Numbered from the stretch's first letter, positions 19,468 to 29,308 are shown. The stretch is DNA of 64,000 bases from Thermoleophilaceae bacterium (GCA_030447725.1 JAUJOQ010000004.1:227231-291230); one strand, 5' to 3'. Numbers and translations: made by a program. Notes: generated from the letters alone by a model not told the origin.

Positions 19468-19668
19468 ATGCCGGCGGTCGCCGTCACCGTGTGTCAGAAG
19501 TGCGGGGAGTCCAGCCGGCGGGTGCTGGCGGACTTCCACTCGTCCACCACGATGCCGGCGTGCGACTCCTGCGGCGGCCATCGGCAGGTGCTCCGGATCT
19601 TCTACGACCGCCGGCTCAGGAACGAGGCCGTGACCGAGGAGCGCCGCTCCGACCGCGGCTCACCCTGA
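19468..19668 (+). CDS. small zinc-ribbon-like protein
   Basis: VCQKCGESS...PACDSCGGHR two CxxC pairs; RBS-like AGGAGGAAGG upstream. Confidence 0.6.
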   Translation: MPAVAVTVCQKCGESSRRVLADFHSSTTMPACDSCGGHRQVLRIFYDRRLRNEAVTEERRSDRGSP

Positions 19669-19680
19669 CCGGAGGTGGCG

Positions 19681-21465
19681 TCAGGCAGCCGCCTGGCGCG
19701 ACCAGTCGCGGTAGAGGCGCGCGTAGGGCCCGTCGGCCTCCAGGAGCTCGTCATGGGTGCCCTGCTCGGCCACCTGACCGCTGTCGAGCACCACGATGCG
19801 GCCGGCGTCGCGGATGGTGGACAGGCGGTGGGCGATCACGATCGCGGTACGGCCGGCCAGCAGCCGCCGGAGGCCGTGCTCGATCCGTGCCTCGGTGTGC
19901 ACGTCGACGTTGGACGTGGCCTCGTCGAGGATCAGCAGGCGGGGATCGGCAGCCGCTGCCCGGGCGAAGGCCACGAGCTGGCGCTGCCCCGCGGACAGGT
20001 GCCCTCCCCGCTCGCCCACCTGCATCCCGTATCCCTCGGGCATGCGCTCGATGAACTCGTGCGCACCCACGGCGCGGGCCGCCGCCTCGACCTCGCCCTG
20101 TCCGGCGCCCGGCCGCCCGAACGCTATGTTCTCGGCCACGGTGCCGGAGAAGAGAAAGCCCTCCTGGGGGACCACGCCCAGCTGAGAGCGCAGGGAGTGC
20201 TCGGTCACGTGACGCAGATCGTGGCCGTCGATGAGCACCCGTCCACTGTCGGGGTCGTAGAAGCGGGCCACGAGCTTTGCGAGCGTCGACTTGCCGGCGC
20301 CGGTGGCGCCAACCAGCGCCACGGTCTGACCGGGCGGCACCGTGAGCGACACATCCCGCACGGCCGGGGCTCCCGTGCCGCCGTAGGAGAAGCTCACGTC
20401 TTCGAAGCGCACCTCTCCCCGTACCCTCGGCAGCTCCACGGCGCCGGCGGCGTCGCGCAGGTCGGGCTCCTCGTCGAGCAGCCCGAAGATCTTGTCGAGA
20501 GCGGCCATGCCCGCCTGGTAGGTGGTGTAGAGCTGCGACAGCTGCTGAATAGGGTCGAAGAAGGTCTGCACGTACAAGATGAACGAGACCAGCACGCCGA
20601 TCTCGATCGCCCCCGCCGAGACCTGGCTCCCCCCGTAGAGGAGGATCGCCGCGGTGGCGACCGCCGACAGCAGCTCTACCCCGGGGAAGTACGCCGCGTT
20701 GAGCCTCACCGTGCGCATGTTCACCTCGCGGTGCTCGTCGTTGAGCTGGCCGAAGCGGCTCACGTGGCGAGGCTCCTGCGCGAAGGCGCGCACGACCCGC
20801 ACTCCCGACAGGGTCTCCTGCAGGTAGGCGGTGACGGCAGCGATCTTCTCGCGCGTGAGGCGGTAGGCGTCAGAAGAGGCGATTCGAAACAGCAGGCTCC
20901 CCGCCGCCAGGATCGGGAAGACGGCGAAGGTCACGAGGGCCAGCTCGGCATCGAGGAACAGCAGGATCGCCGCCGTTCCGATCAGCGTCAGTGACGACGA
21001 GAAGAGCGTCACCACGCCGTCGCTGACGAGGTGGTCGAGCGCCTGAACGTCGTTGGTCAGGCGGGAGATCAGCACGCCGGTCTTGTTTCGCGAGTAGAAG
21101 CCGATCGACAGGGACTGCAGGTGGGAGAACACCCGGGTGCGCAGGTCTGCCAGCGCCCGCTGGCCCACCCAGTTGACGAGGTAGGTCTGGATGTACAGAG
21201 CCGCCCAGTTCAGCCCCGCGGCGACCAGGAAGGCGATCAGCACCACCGTCAGGGCGCGGGTGTCCCCATCCTGGATGCCGTCGTCGATGGCGCGGCCCGC
21301 CAGGTAGGGCGGGGCGAGCGCGGCGGCGGTGGCCACGAGCAGGGCGGCGAACATCGCCGCCACCCGTGTGCGGTAGGGGCGCAGCAGGACCGCCAGCTGG
21401 CGCAGCTTGCGCGTGCGCCCGCGCTCGCCGCGGACCGCGGCCCAGATCCTCCCGGCGCGGGTCAC
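19681..21465 (-). CDS. ABC transporter ATP-binding/permease protein (exporter type)
   Basis: Six-TM domain plus GATGAGKSTLAKL Walker A, LSAGQRQLVAFARA signature, LLILDEATSNVD. Confidence 0.92.
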   Translation of the reverse strand: MTRAGRIWAAVRGERGRTRKLRQLAVLLRPYRTRVAAMFAALLVATAAALAPPYLAGRAIDDGIQDGDTRALTVVLIAFLVAAGLNWAALYIQTYLVNWVGQRALADLRTRVFSHLQSLSIGFYSRNKTGVLISRLTNDVQALDHLVSDGVVTLFSSSLTLIGTAAILLFLDAELALVTFAVFPILAAGSLLFRIASSDAYRLTREKIAAVTAYLQETLSGVRVVRAFAQEPRHVSRFGQLNDEHREVNMRTVRLNAAYFPGVELLSAVATAAILLYGGSQVSAGAIEIGVLVSFILYVQTFFDPIQQLSQLYTTYQAGMAALDKIFGLLDEEPDLRDAAGAVELPRVRGEVRFEDVSFSYGGTGAPAVRDVSLTVPPGQTVALVGATGAGKSTLAKLVARFYDPDSGRVLIDGHDLRHVTEHSLRSQLGVVPQEGFLFSGTVAENIAFGRPGAGQGEVEAAARAVGAHEFIERMPEGYGMQVGERGGHLSAGQRQLVAFARAAAADPRLLILDEATSNVDVHTEARIEHGLRRLLAGRTAIVIAHRLSTIRDAGRIVVLDSGQVAEQGTHDELLEADGPYARLYRDWSRQAAA

Positions 21466-23237
21466 AGGCCCGCCACCTCGCGCTCCGCGGACTCGCGGGT
21501 GAGGAACACCTGGTCGGGCAGTCCGCGCTCCACGAAGTCGCGGTACAGATCGGAGCTCGCGAGCAGCTCCTCGTGGGTGCCTCGCGCGGCGATCCGGCCG
21601 TCCTGAAGCACCGCGATCTCATCCGCCAGGGCGATGGTGGACAGCCGGTGGGCGATCACGAAGGTGGTGCGACCCTCCATCGCCTCCTGCAGGCCGTCCT
21701 TGATCTGACTTTCGGTGGTGGCGTCGACGCTGGAGGTGGCGTCGTCGAGGATCAGGATCCTGGGCTCGGCCAGCAGGCCCCTGGCAACGGCCACACGCTG
21801 GCGCTGGCCCCCCGACAAGCTGAGCCCCCGCTCGCCCACCACCGTCTCGTAGCCCTCGGGCAGGCTTCGGACGAACTCCTCGACGCCCGCCCGGCGGGCG
21901 GCCCGTCGAACCTCTTCGTCACTAGCCTCCGGGCGCCCGTAGGCGATGTTCTCGCGCAGGCTGGCGGAGAACAGGAAGGCGTCGTCGGAGACGAGGGCGA
22001 TCTCGCGCCGCAGACAAGCCACATCGATGTCGCGCACGTCGGAGCCGTCGATGAGCACCGTTCCCTCGTCCACGTCGTACAGGCGACCGATCAGCGAGAC
22101 GAGTGTGGTCTTGCCCGAGCCCGTGTCACCCATCAGGGCGATCGTGCGGCCGGCTTCGACCTCGAGGTCCAGGTCGCGCAGCACGGGGGTGCTCGCGCCC
22201 TCGGGCGTGAAGGAGACGCCGCGCAGCTCGACCCGGCCGCCACCGGCGGGTAGCTCGGGCGCGTCGGGAGGCGCGGTGAGTCGTGGAGGGCGGTCGAGGA
22301 TCTCGAACACCCGCGCCCCGGACGCGACGGCGCGCTGGGCCATCCCCAGCGAGACGCCGAGGGTGCGCATCGGCGAGGTGAGCATCACCACATAGCCGTA
22401 GAAGGCCACGAACTCGCCGACAGTGATCGTGCCCTCGATGGCCTGGCGCCCGCCCACGAGCAGGATCGCGGCCAGGCCGAGCTGGGGCAGAAAGCCGATG
22501 AACGGGTTGTAGAAGGCCCGCAGCCGGGTCGAGATCATCGACTGGTCGAACACCCGCGCCACCGCCTGATTGAACCGGTGCAGCTGGCGCTCCTCCTGCG
22601 CGAAGGCCTTGACCACGCGCACTCCGGACACGTTCTCCTCGGCTTCGGCGGTGAGCTCCGCGATCCGCTGCTGCACCTCCTGGGCGGCAGGCCGGTTGCG
22701 GCGCCCGTAGCGGGAGGCGACCCAGACGGCCCAGGGCATGGGCGCAAGCGCGACCAGCGCAAGCCCCGGGTTGACGGCGAGCATCACGCCGGCGGCTATC
22801 ACGATCGTGAGCGTCGACTGAAGCAAGAAGATCAGCCCGTAGCCCAGAAAGAAGCGCACCGACTGCAGATCCACCGTGGCGCGCGACATCAGCTGCCCGG
22901 TCTGCTGGGAGTCGAAGAAGCCGAGCTCGAGAGACTGCAGATGGGCGTACATGCGGTTGCGCAGGTCGACATCGACGGCTAGCGACACCCGTCCGGCGAC
23001 CAGGCGCCTCACCACGGAGAAGCACAGCCGCCCCAGGGCGGCCGCGACGATCACGAGCGCAAGCGGGGTGAGGCTGGCGCCGCCGTTGCGGATGTCGTCG
23101 ACGGTGCGCCCGACGATGTAGGGGATCAGCACTCCCGAGCCCATGGCGGCGGCGGCCAGCGCAAACGAGACGATCACCCCGGAGCGGTAGGGGCGAAGGA
23201 AGCCCATGAGCCTGCGAAACGTCTGCACGCCCAACAC
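21462..23237 (-). CDS. ABC transporter ATP-binding/permease protein (exporter type)
   Basis: GDTGSGKTTLVSL, LSGGQRQRVAVARGLL, ILILDDATSSVD; overlaps partner gene by 4 nt. Confidence 0.92.
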   Translation of the reverse strand: MLGVQTFRRLMGFLRPYRSGVIVSFALAAAAMGSGVLIPYIVGRTVDDIRNGGASLTPLALVIVAAALGRLCFSVVRRLVAGRVSLAVDVDLRNRMYAHLQSLELGFFDSQQTGQLMSRATVDLQSVRFFLGYGLIFLLQSTLTIVIAAGVMLAVNPGLALVALAPMPWAVWVASRYGRRNRPAAQEVQQRIAELTAEAEENVSGVRVVKAFAQEERQLHRFNQAVARVFDQSMISTRLRAFYNPFIGFLPQLGLAAILLVGGRQAIEGTITVGEFVAFYGYVVMLTSPMRTLGVSLGMAQRAVASGARVFEILDRPPRLTAPPDAPELPAGGGRVELRGVSFTPEGASTPVLRDLDLEVEAGRTIALMGDTGSGKTTLVSLIGRLYDVDEGTVLIDGSDVRDIDVACLRREIALVSDDAFLFSASLRENIAYGRPEASDEEVRRAARRAGVEEFVRSLPEGYETVVGERGLSLSGGQRQRVAVARGLLAEPRILILDDATSSVDATTESQIKDGLQEAMEGRTTFVIAHRLSTIALADEIAVLQDGRIAARGTHEELLASSDLYRDFVERGLPDQVFLTRESAEREVAGL

Positions 23238-23243
23238 TTTACT

Positions 23244-23696
23244 TTATGAAGTAAGGAGTCCGGCGATCGCGTCACGGCGAAAGTCGAAGATCCGGTCGAT
23301 GTCGCACCGGACCAGCGGGTGCGCGAGCTCACCGACCGGCCAGGCCGGTAGCGCGTAGCGCACGGTGTCCCTCATCAGAGTGCCCGACCCGGAGGGCTCG
23401 AAGGTGTGCGTGTGGTGCCAGAGCCGGTAGGGGCCGGCCAGCTGCATGTCCACGAAGCGCGCTCCGGGCTCCCACTCCTCGATGCGGGTGAGCCAGTCCA
23501 CAGCCACGCCGCGCAGGCGTAGGCGGTACTCGATCAGCGCGCCCGGGCGCATCTCTATATCGCCGCCGGTGAGCACCTCGAAGCGCAGCAGCGGAGGCGT
23601 GAGGCGCTCGAGGTTGTGTGCGGCGGCGAAGAATGCGAAGACCGTCTCCACGGGGTGGGGCAGAGACTGCTCGCGCTCGAGCCGGTGGATTCGCAT
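23244..23696 (-). CDS. SRPBCC/polyketide-cyclase-like ligand-binding protein
   Basis: MRIHRLEREQSLPHPVETVFAFFAAAHNLERLTPPLLRFEVL...GTLMRDTVRYALP. Confidence 0.8.
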   Translation of the reverse strand: MRIHRLEREQSLPHPVETVFAFFAAAHNLERLTPPLLRFEVLTGGDIEMRPGALIEYRLRLRGVAVDWLTRIEEWEPGARFVDMQLAGPYRLWHHTHTFEPSGSGTLMRDTVRYALPAWPVGELAHPLVRCDIDRIFDFRRDAIAGLLTS

Positions 23697-23760
23697 CTTT
23701 CTCGATGTACGGCCGCGCGGCCTCCCCGGCCCACGGCGACGGATAGCGTGCAGGACAGCG

Positions 23761-25017
23761 ATGACGGCGGCGATCGTGATCTTCGTTGTGGGACTGGCGT
23801 TCATCGCCAGCGAGCGGGTGCACCGCACCAAGGTGGCGTTGGCGGGGGCGGCTCTGGTCGTCGTGACCCAGACGATCGACCAAGAGCACGCCATCGAGGC
23901 GGTGGACTTCAACACGCTCGGCCTGCTCGCGGGGATGATGATCATCGTCCGGCTGACCGAGCCCACCGGCATCTACAACTACATGGCGATCAAGGCAGGG
24001 CAGATCTCGCGCGGGCGCCCGCTGGGGGTGGTGGTGGCGCTCACGGGGACCACCGCCCTGCTGTCGGCGTTCCTCGACAACCTCACCACCATCCTCTTGA
24101 TGGTTCCGATCACCTTCCTGCTGGCGGATACCCTGGACATTCCGCCGATCCCGCTGGTGATCATGGAGATCATCGCCAGCAACATCGGCGGCACGGCGAC
24201 TCTGATCGGTGACCCGCCCAACATCCTGATCGCGGGGGCGACGGGGCTCAGCTTCAACCAGTTCCTGTTCAACCTGGCGCCGATCGCGTTGCTCACGCTG
24301 ATCGTGGTGGTGTCGCTGCTCTATCTCTTCTACCGCTCGCAGCTTCAGATCGAGCCGGCTAACCGCACGAAGGTGATGGAGCTCGACCCGCGCAAGTCGA
24401 TCGAGGACGCCGACGAGCTGCGGCGCACCATGCCGGTGCTCGTGGGCACGGTGATCGCCTTCTTCTTCCACCAGGCGCTCGGCATGGAGCCCGCGACGGT
24501 GGCGCTCACCGGCGCCTCGGTGATGCTGTTGATCACCAGGCAGTCGCTCGAGAGCGCCCTGGCGGAGATCGAATGGCCCACGCTGTTCTTCTTCCTGGGG
24601 CTCTTCGTGATGGTGGGGGCGTTGGAGGAGACAGGGGCGATCAAAGAAGTAGCGGACGGCATCGCATCGGTCACCGCCGGTGACCGGACCGCCGAGCTGC
24701 TGGGGATCGCTGGGGTGGCGGCGATCGGTTCGGCGGTGGTGGACAACATTCCCTTCACCGCCACGATGATCCCGGTCGTGGAGCAGCTTCAGGAGGGCAG
24801 CTCCGGGGACAACGCCTACTGGTGGTCGCTGGCTCTGGGCGCCTGCTTCGGCGGCAACGCGACGATCATCGCGGCCGCCGCCAACGTGGCGGCATCGGGC
24901 ATGGCCTCCCGCGCCGGCCAGCCGATCGGCTTCATCCAGTTCGCCCGCATCGGGGTGCCCGTGACCCTGATCTCCATGGTGATGGCCACGATCTACATAG
25001 TTCTCCGGTACCTATGA
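23761..25017 (+). CDS. ArsB/NhaD (SLC13-like) ion transporter
   Basis: AFLDNLTTILLMVPITF...IIASNIGGTATLIGDPPNILI; VVDNIPFTATMIPVV. Confidence 0.85.
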   Translation: MTAAIVIFVVGLAFIASERVHRTKVALAGAALVVVTQTIDQEHAIEAVDFNTLGLLAGMMIIVRLTEPTGIYNYMAIKAGQISRGRPLGVVVALTGTTALLSAFLDNLTTILLMVPITFLLADTLDIPPIPLVIMEIIASNIGGTATLIGDPPNILIAGATGLSFNQFLFNLAPIALLTLIVVVSLLYLFYRSQLQIEPANRTKVMELDPRKSIEDADELRRTMPVLVGTVIAFFFHQALGMEPATVALTGASVMLLITRQSLESALAEIEWPTLFFFLGLFVMVGALEETGAIKEVADGIASVTAGDRTAELLGIAGVAAIGSAVVDNIPFTATMIPVVEQLQEGSSGDNAYWWSLALGACFGGNATIIAAAANVAASGMASRAGQPIGFIQFARIGVPVTLISMVMATIYIVLRYL

Positions 25018-25036
25018 CCGAGCGGAAGGAGAGAGG

Positions 25037-25513
25037 ATGAGCCCCAGGTCGCTCACCAAGTCAGTGATCCGTCAGGTGCCCCTGTTGAGGGCCGACGATC
25101 GTGTGGCCGATGCCTCCGCTGCGCTCGTGAGCGCCGAGCTTCCCGCATTGCCCGTGGTCGACCCCGACGGCGCTCTGCTGGGGATCTTCGGGGAGCTGGA
25201 GCTGATAGAGGCGCTGTTCCCGGGCTACCTCGGCGCCCTGAAGTCCGCGGCGTTCGTGTCCGCCTCCATCGAGGACGTGATCGAGAAGCGGCTCGAGTGC
25301 CGGTTCGATCCGGTGTCCAAGCACACGAACACCGAGCACATCGCCGCCGGTCCAGACCACTCGGACACCCAGCTGGCCGAGACCTTCCTGCACCACGGGG
25401 TGTCGATCGTCCCCATCGTGGACGCCAACTCCGTGCTCGGCGTGGTCACCCGCACGGAGTTCCTACGCGGGCTGGTCGAGCGCTTCCTGCAGCGCGTCGA
25501 CGACAGCCCCTGA
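25037..25513 (+). CDS. CBS domain protein
   Basis: VPLLRADDRVADASAALVSAELPALPVVDPDGALLGIFGELELIEAL...VSIVPIVDANSVLGVVTRTEFLR. Confidence 0.8.
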   Translation: MSPRSLTKSVIRQVPLLRADDRVADASAALVSAELPALPVVDPDGALLGIFGELELIEALFPGYLGALKSAAFVSASIEDVIEKRLECRFDPVSKHTNTEHIAAGPDHSDTQLAETFLHHGVSIVPIVDANSVLGVVTRTEFLRGLVERFLQRVDDSP

Positions 25514-25552
25514 GCTGGTCGCTGCATCGTCCGTTAGTAGATTGGCCGCGTG

Positions 25553-26965
25553 ATGCGCTCCACCAAGATCGTGGCCACCATCGGCCCCGCCTCCGACGAG
25601 CCTGCCGTGCTCGAGCGGATGATCGAGGAGGGCATGGACGTGGCCCGGCTCAACTTCGCGCACGGGAACGCGGACACGCACGCCGAGACCACCCGGCGCA
25701 TCCGGGCAGCCGCGGAGAGGGTGGGCAGGAGGGTGGCGATCCTGGGCGACGTGCCAGGTCCCAAGCTGCGCATCGGCCCGGTGGCGGGAGGAGTCACAGA
25801 GGTGCCGACCGGATCCGCGCTCGTCCTCACGACTCGTCCCGTGGAGGGCGGCCCGGGATGCCTGCCCGTGGCGTGGCAGGGCCTGTCCGACCTGGTGCGG
25901 GCCGGCGACGTGATCTATCTGGCCGACGGAGCGATCCGGCTGCGCGTGAGCGCCACCAGCCCCTCGGATGTGGTGACCGATGTCGAGGTGGGAGGCAGCG
26001 TGGCCTCGCGACAGGGGCTCAACCTGCCCAACGTGACCACGTCGCTGCCGACGATCAGCGCCGACGACCTGGCTCTGATCGACACGGGACTTCAGATGGG
26101 CGTCGACATGCTCGCTCTCTCGTTCGTGCGCAGCGCCGACGACCTCCGGCCGGTGCGTGAGCATCTGGCCTCCCGAAAGAGCGGGATCCCCCTGATCGCG
26201 AAGATCGAGAAGCCCCAGGCGGCCGCTTCGGCGGAGGCGATCATCGAGGCGGCCGACGCGATCATGATCGCCCGCGGCGACCTGGGCATCGAGTTGCCGA
26301 TCGAAGAGGTGCCGCTCGTGCAGAAGCGCCTGCTGGTGCTGGCCGGACGCAGGGCCGTGCCGGCGATCACCGCCACCCAGATGCTCGAGTCGATGGTCAA
26401 CTCGCCCCGGCCCACCCGCGCGGAGGTGGCCGATGTCGCCAACGCGATCTTCGACGGCACCGACGCCGTGATGCTCTCCCAGGAGACCGCGGTCGGCAGC
26501 CACCCCGTCGAGGCGGTGCACATGATGTCCCAGATCGCGAGAGCCACCGAGCGCGAGCTGCCCTACGGCCGCTGGCTGTCCGAGCGTGGCCCCCAGGCCA
26601 GCAACCAGCACCACGCCATCGCCTTCGGCGCCGTGGGGGCGGTGTATCAGCTGGGCCTGAAGGCAATCGTCTGCCCCACTCGGTCGGGCACCACCGCCAG
26701 GCTGGTTTCCTCCTACCGGCCCAGGGCTCCTGTGCTGGCGCTGTGCACCGACACTGCGGTCATGCGCCGCTGCACGCTGCTGTGGGGAGTGAGGGCCACC
26801 ATGCGCGAAGAGGCTACGGACACCATGGACCTGCTCGAGGAGTGCGCCGCCGCGGCGGTGGAGGAGGGACTGGCGGTGAAGGGCGACAAGATCGGCATCA
26901 CCGCGGGGCTGCCGCCGGGACGCAGCGGGGGTACCAACCTGTTCAAGGTCCACGACATCGAATAG
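25553..26965 (+). CDS. pyk: pyruvate kinase
   Basis: MRSTKIVATIGPASDEPAVLERMIEEGMDVARLNFAHG; IIEAADAIMIARGDLGIELP; ITATQMLESMVNSPRPTRAEVADVANAIFDGTDAVMLSQETAVG. Confidence 0.94.
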   Translation: MRSTKIVATIGPASDEPAVLERMIEEGMDVARLNFAHGNADTHAETTRRIRAAAERVGRRVAILGDVPGPKLRIGPVAGGVTEVPTGSALVLTTRPVEGGPGCLPVAWQGLSDLVRAGDVIYLADGAIRLRVSATSPSDVVTDVEVGGSVASRQGLNLPNVTTSLPTISADDLALIDTGLQMGVDMLALSFVRSADDLRPVREHLASRKSGIPLIAKIEKPQAAASAEAIIEAADAIMIARGDLGIELPIEEVPLVQKRLLVLAGRRAVPAITATQMLESMVNSPRPTRAEVADVANAIFDGTDAVMLSQETAVGSHPVEAVHMMSQIARATERELPYGRWLSERGPQASNQHHAIAFGAVGAVYQLGLKAIVCPTRSGTTARLVSSYRPRAPVLALCTDTAVMRRCTLLWGVRATMREEATDTMDLLEECAAAAVEEGLAVKGDKIGITAGLPPGRSGGTNLFKVHDIE

Positions 26966-26980
26966 CCCCCGATACGCGGC

Positions 26981-27184
26981 CTACCGGCTCACATGCTCCT
27001 CGGCTATGTCCGACGATGCCACCGTCTCCCGGAATCCGAAGGGAGCTTCGAAGCGGCGCTCGGTGCTGAACATCGGGATCCGCCGCTCGAGGGTCCCCAG
27101 GCAGCGGGGGCACTCCTCCATGATGGAGTGAGCCGCTCCGCTGTAGAGGCTCATCCGGCAGTTCGGGCAGTTCAGGTAGGCCAC
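26981..27184 (-). CDS. small zinc-ribbon-like protein
   Basis: LNCPNCRMSLYSGAAHSIMEECPRCLGTLERR. Confidence 0.6.
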   Translation of the reverse strand: MAYLNCPNCRMSLYSGAAHSIMEECPRCLGTLERRIPMFSTERRFEAPFGFRETVASSDIAEEHVSR

Positions 27185-27332
27185 AGGCGTCTCCCCGCGT
27201 GTTTGAGTGCTTTGCGAGGTCCACGCCGTCGCATCCGCTCGACAGTGCGTCCCAGTGCCATTCGCCAGCCTTCGCGTCGCTCAGACGCCGCTCGTGCCGA
27301 ACGCCAACAGTACCTGATCCGAAAGCTCCGAA

Positions 27333-27619
27333 CTAGTTTTCGCCTAGCTCCGGGCTGAGCATGAATATCTCCACGCTCAGGTCGGGGTCGATGTTGTTGT
27401 TGCTCATGAACGCGACCACCTTCCGGTCGATCTGGCCCTCGACCAGGGCGATCAGGTCCTGACTCATCGCCGACTGGAAGTCTGAACGGACCTCCAGCAC
27501 CCGGCCCGAGTGGCCTGTCTTCACGAGCGTGCGCTCTCCCTCCTCAGGATATGGACGGCGCCGTTCGAGATAGCCGCGGCTGTCGTTCCACGTCGCGCTA
27601 CCGCCGATTCTTCAGCCAT
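27333..27619 (-). pseudogene. DUF2294-family gene with internal out-of-frame deletion
   Basis: N-terminal frame MAEESAVARRGTTAAAISNGAVHILRR..., then in another frame EEGERTLVKTGHSGRVLEVRSDFQSAMSQDLIALVEGQIDRKVVAFMSNNNIDPDLSVEIFMLSPELGEN; central GRGPTKA segment missing (compare 36132-36557). Confidence 0.7.
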
Positions 27620-27776
27620 GGAAGCCTCCGTGCTATGCGTCCTCTGGTGTGAGACCACCGGAAGGGAGAGGAAGCATCAGAGCCCCGCAAGCAGTACGTT
27701 CAGTGCGGAAGATGGACGCCCACGTGGGGACCGCCCCTCATCGAGGTGACGGTCCCCTGCGGCCCGGCTCACGTCG

Positions 27777-28799
27777 TTACGCGTTGGCGAGGTCGCGCTC
27801 GGCGGCCTTGAGTACGCCGGCGCGGTTCTTGTGTGCCCGCTCGTAGGAGCGGACGTCCTTCGCGCGCTCATCGTCGCCCTCGCCGAGCACGGACTCGATC
27901 TCGGCGACGGAAAGCTCGTCATAGCCCGGCCACGGCTCGTCTCCACGCAGGGATGTGACCTTGCTGAGCACCGTGGTCCGGTTCTGGTTCTTTCGCTCGT
28001 AGGAGTCGACCTTCGCCAAGTCGATCTGAGAGAGCTCGTTCAACTTGCTCACGATCTCGTCGGCCGTCAGCTCGTCGTAGCCGGCGATGGCGAGATCCTC
28101 CTCTGAGGCCACCGCGCCCTTGGCCTGCCCTTCGGCCTGGGCCACGCCCGGGACCTTGCGAGCTTTGCGCGCGCCGCGCTTTGCCCGGGTGGTCGTTGCG
28201 CCGGCGGTCTTCTTCGCCTTCTCGCCGGCATCCCGCACCGCGTCGGCCGCGCCCGTCTTCGACACGTCATACGAGCCGTTTCCTTCGACTTCGGCCGCGA
28301 CCACCGCATCGGTGAGCTTGGGAATCTCTCCGAGGACACGGTCGAGCATCTTCTGCTCGTCCGAGCGGATGGAGGCGGCCAGGTCGGCCGTCGTCGTGTC
28401 GCCGACAGAGCGCGCGAGGCGCTCGAGCGCCGTGTAGGTCGCAATCTCGAGCGCCTCGGTCGCGCAGGCGTCCTTGGCGTTCTTGAGCACCTTCTCTTCC
28501 CCGCCGCTGCCGCGAACGAGGTCGACGGGGGTCTTCGCGATGGCCACTACCTGGCCGATCACGCCCTCCGCCGCCCCGACGGCGACCTGGAGCGGGTTCT
28601 TGCCCGAGCCGAGATCGCTCAGGCGATTCTCCAGGCGCTCGGCATGATCGCGCGTCTCGTTCAGGTGCTTCTCCAGCCCACTGCGATAGGAGCCGCTGGG
28701 AGTCATCGCGATCTGCGACTGCAGCACACGGGTCAAACCGATCTCCGTGGCGTGGGCTTCGTTGAGGTACTGCATCACCTTCTGCTGGGACTGACTCAT
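27777..28799 (-). CDS. DUF892 (YciE-like ferritin-like) protein with two C-terminal tandem modules
   Basis: QQKVMQYLNEAHATEIGLTRVLQSQI...; repeats GYDELTADEIVSKLNELSQIDLAKVDSYERKNQNRTTVLSKV and GYDELSVAEIESVLGEGDDERAKDVRSYERAHKNRAGVLKAA. Confidence 0.75.
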   Translation of the reverse strand: MSQSQQKVMQYLNEAHATEIGLTRVLQSQIAMTPSGSYRSGLEKHLNETRDHAERLENRLSDLGSGKNPLQVAVGAAEGVIGQVVAIAKTPVDLVRGSGGEEKVLKNAKDACATEALEIATYTALERLARSVGDTTTADLAASIRSDEQKMLDRVLGEIPKLTDAVVAAEVEGNGSYDVSKTGAADAVRDAGEKAKKTAGATTTRAKRGARKARKVPGVAQAEGQAKGAVASEEDLAIAGYDELTADEIVSKLNELSQIDLAKVDSYERKNQNRTTVLSKVTSLRGDEPWPGYDELSVAEIESVLGEGDDERAKDVRSYERAHKNRAGVLKAAERDLANA

Positions 28800-29083
28800 C
28801 GAGTCGGCCTCCTTCTCATTGACATGTGTTGAAACCCGCACCCACGAAGGTGGCGGGAGGCCCGGCATCCAGCCGGGCGTGAAGACTGTGAGGTCGAACC
28901 GGGTATCGGCCCGGGTGTATCGGCCGTGTTCGACCTGGCGTCAGCTGCTTCCAGTCCCGAGTGCCCGCAACGGGAGGTCGCAAACCGTCAAGTTCGGGCC
29001 GAGACTTGCTCTACGTCGGTCAGTGCCAGCGCTGGCCTCGGATCGACCGCCGACCGCTTCGGTCGCCTGAAGGTGGGGCATGC

Positions 29084-29308
29084 TCAACCCTCCCGGCGCA
29101 CGAGCAATCGGAAGTTTCGCCACCACGTGTGGTCGAGGTCGCCCGCGACCTCGGCGAGCGTCGAGCCGTCGCTTTCGAGCAACGCGTATTCGATCCTCGG
29201 CGGGCGTACCGCAACGTTGACCGAACGCACGTAGGCGACCGTCGCACAGGGCGGGCGGCTCAGCCAGAGCTGGTCGGGCTGCGGCGTGCTCCGATCGGTT
29301 TTGGGCAC
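29084..29308 (-). CDS. hypothetical protein (about 74 aa)
   Basis: GTG start with GAGGAGG RBS about 7 nt upstream: PKTDRSTPQPDQLWLSRPPCATVAYVRSVNVAVRPPRIEYALLESDGSTLAEVAGDLDHTWWRNFRLLVRREG. Confidence 0.5.
   Translation of the reverse strand: MPKTDRSTPQPDQLWLSRPPCATVAYVRSVNVAVRPPRIEYALLESDGSTLAEVAGDLDHTWWRNFRLLVRREG

Noticed and set aside
28860-28878. Hairpin GCCCGGC-ATCCA-GCCGGGC upstream of the DUF892 gene
   Set aside because: Short 7-bp GC stem, expected often in this base composition; no U-tract or conserved context.
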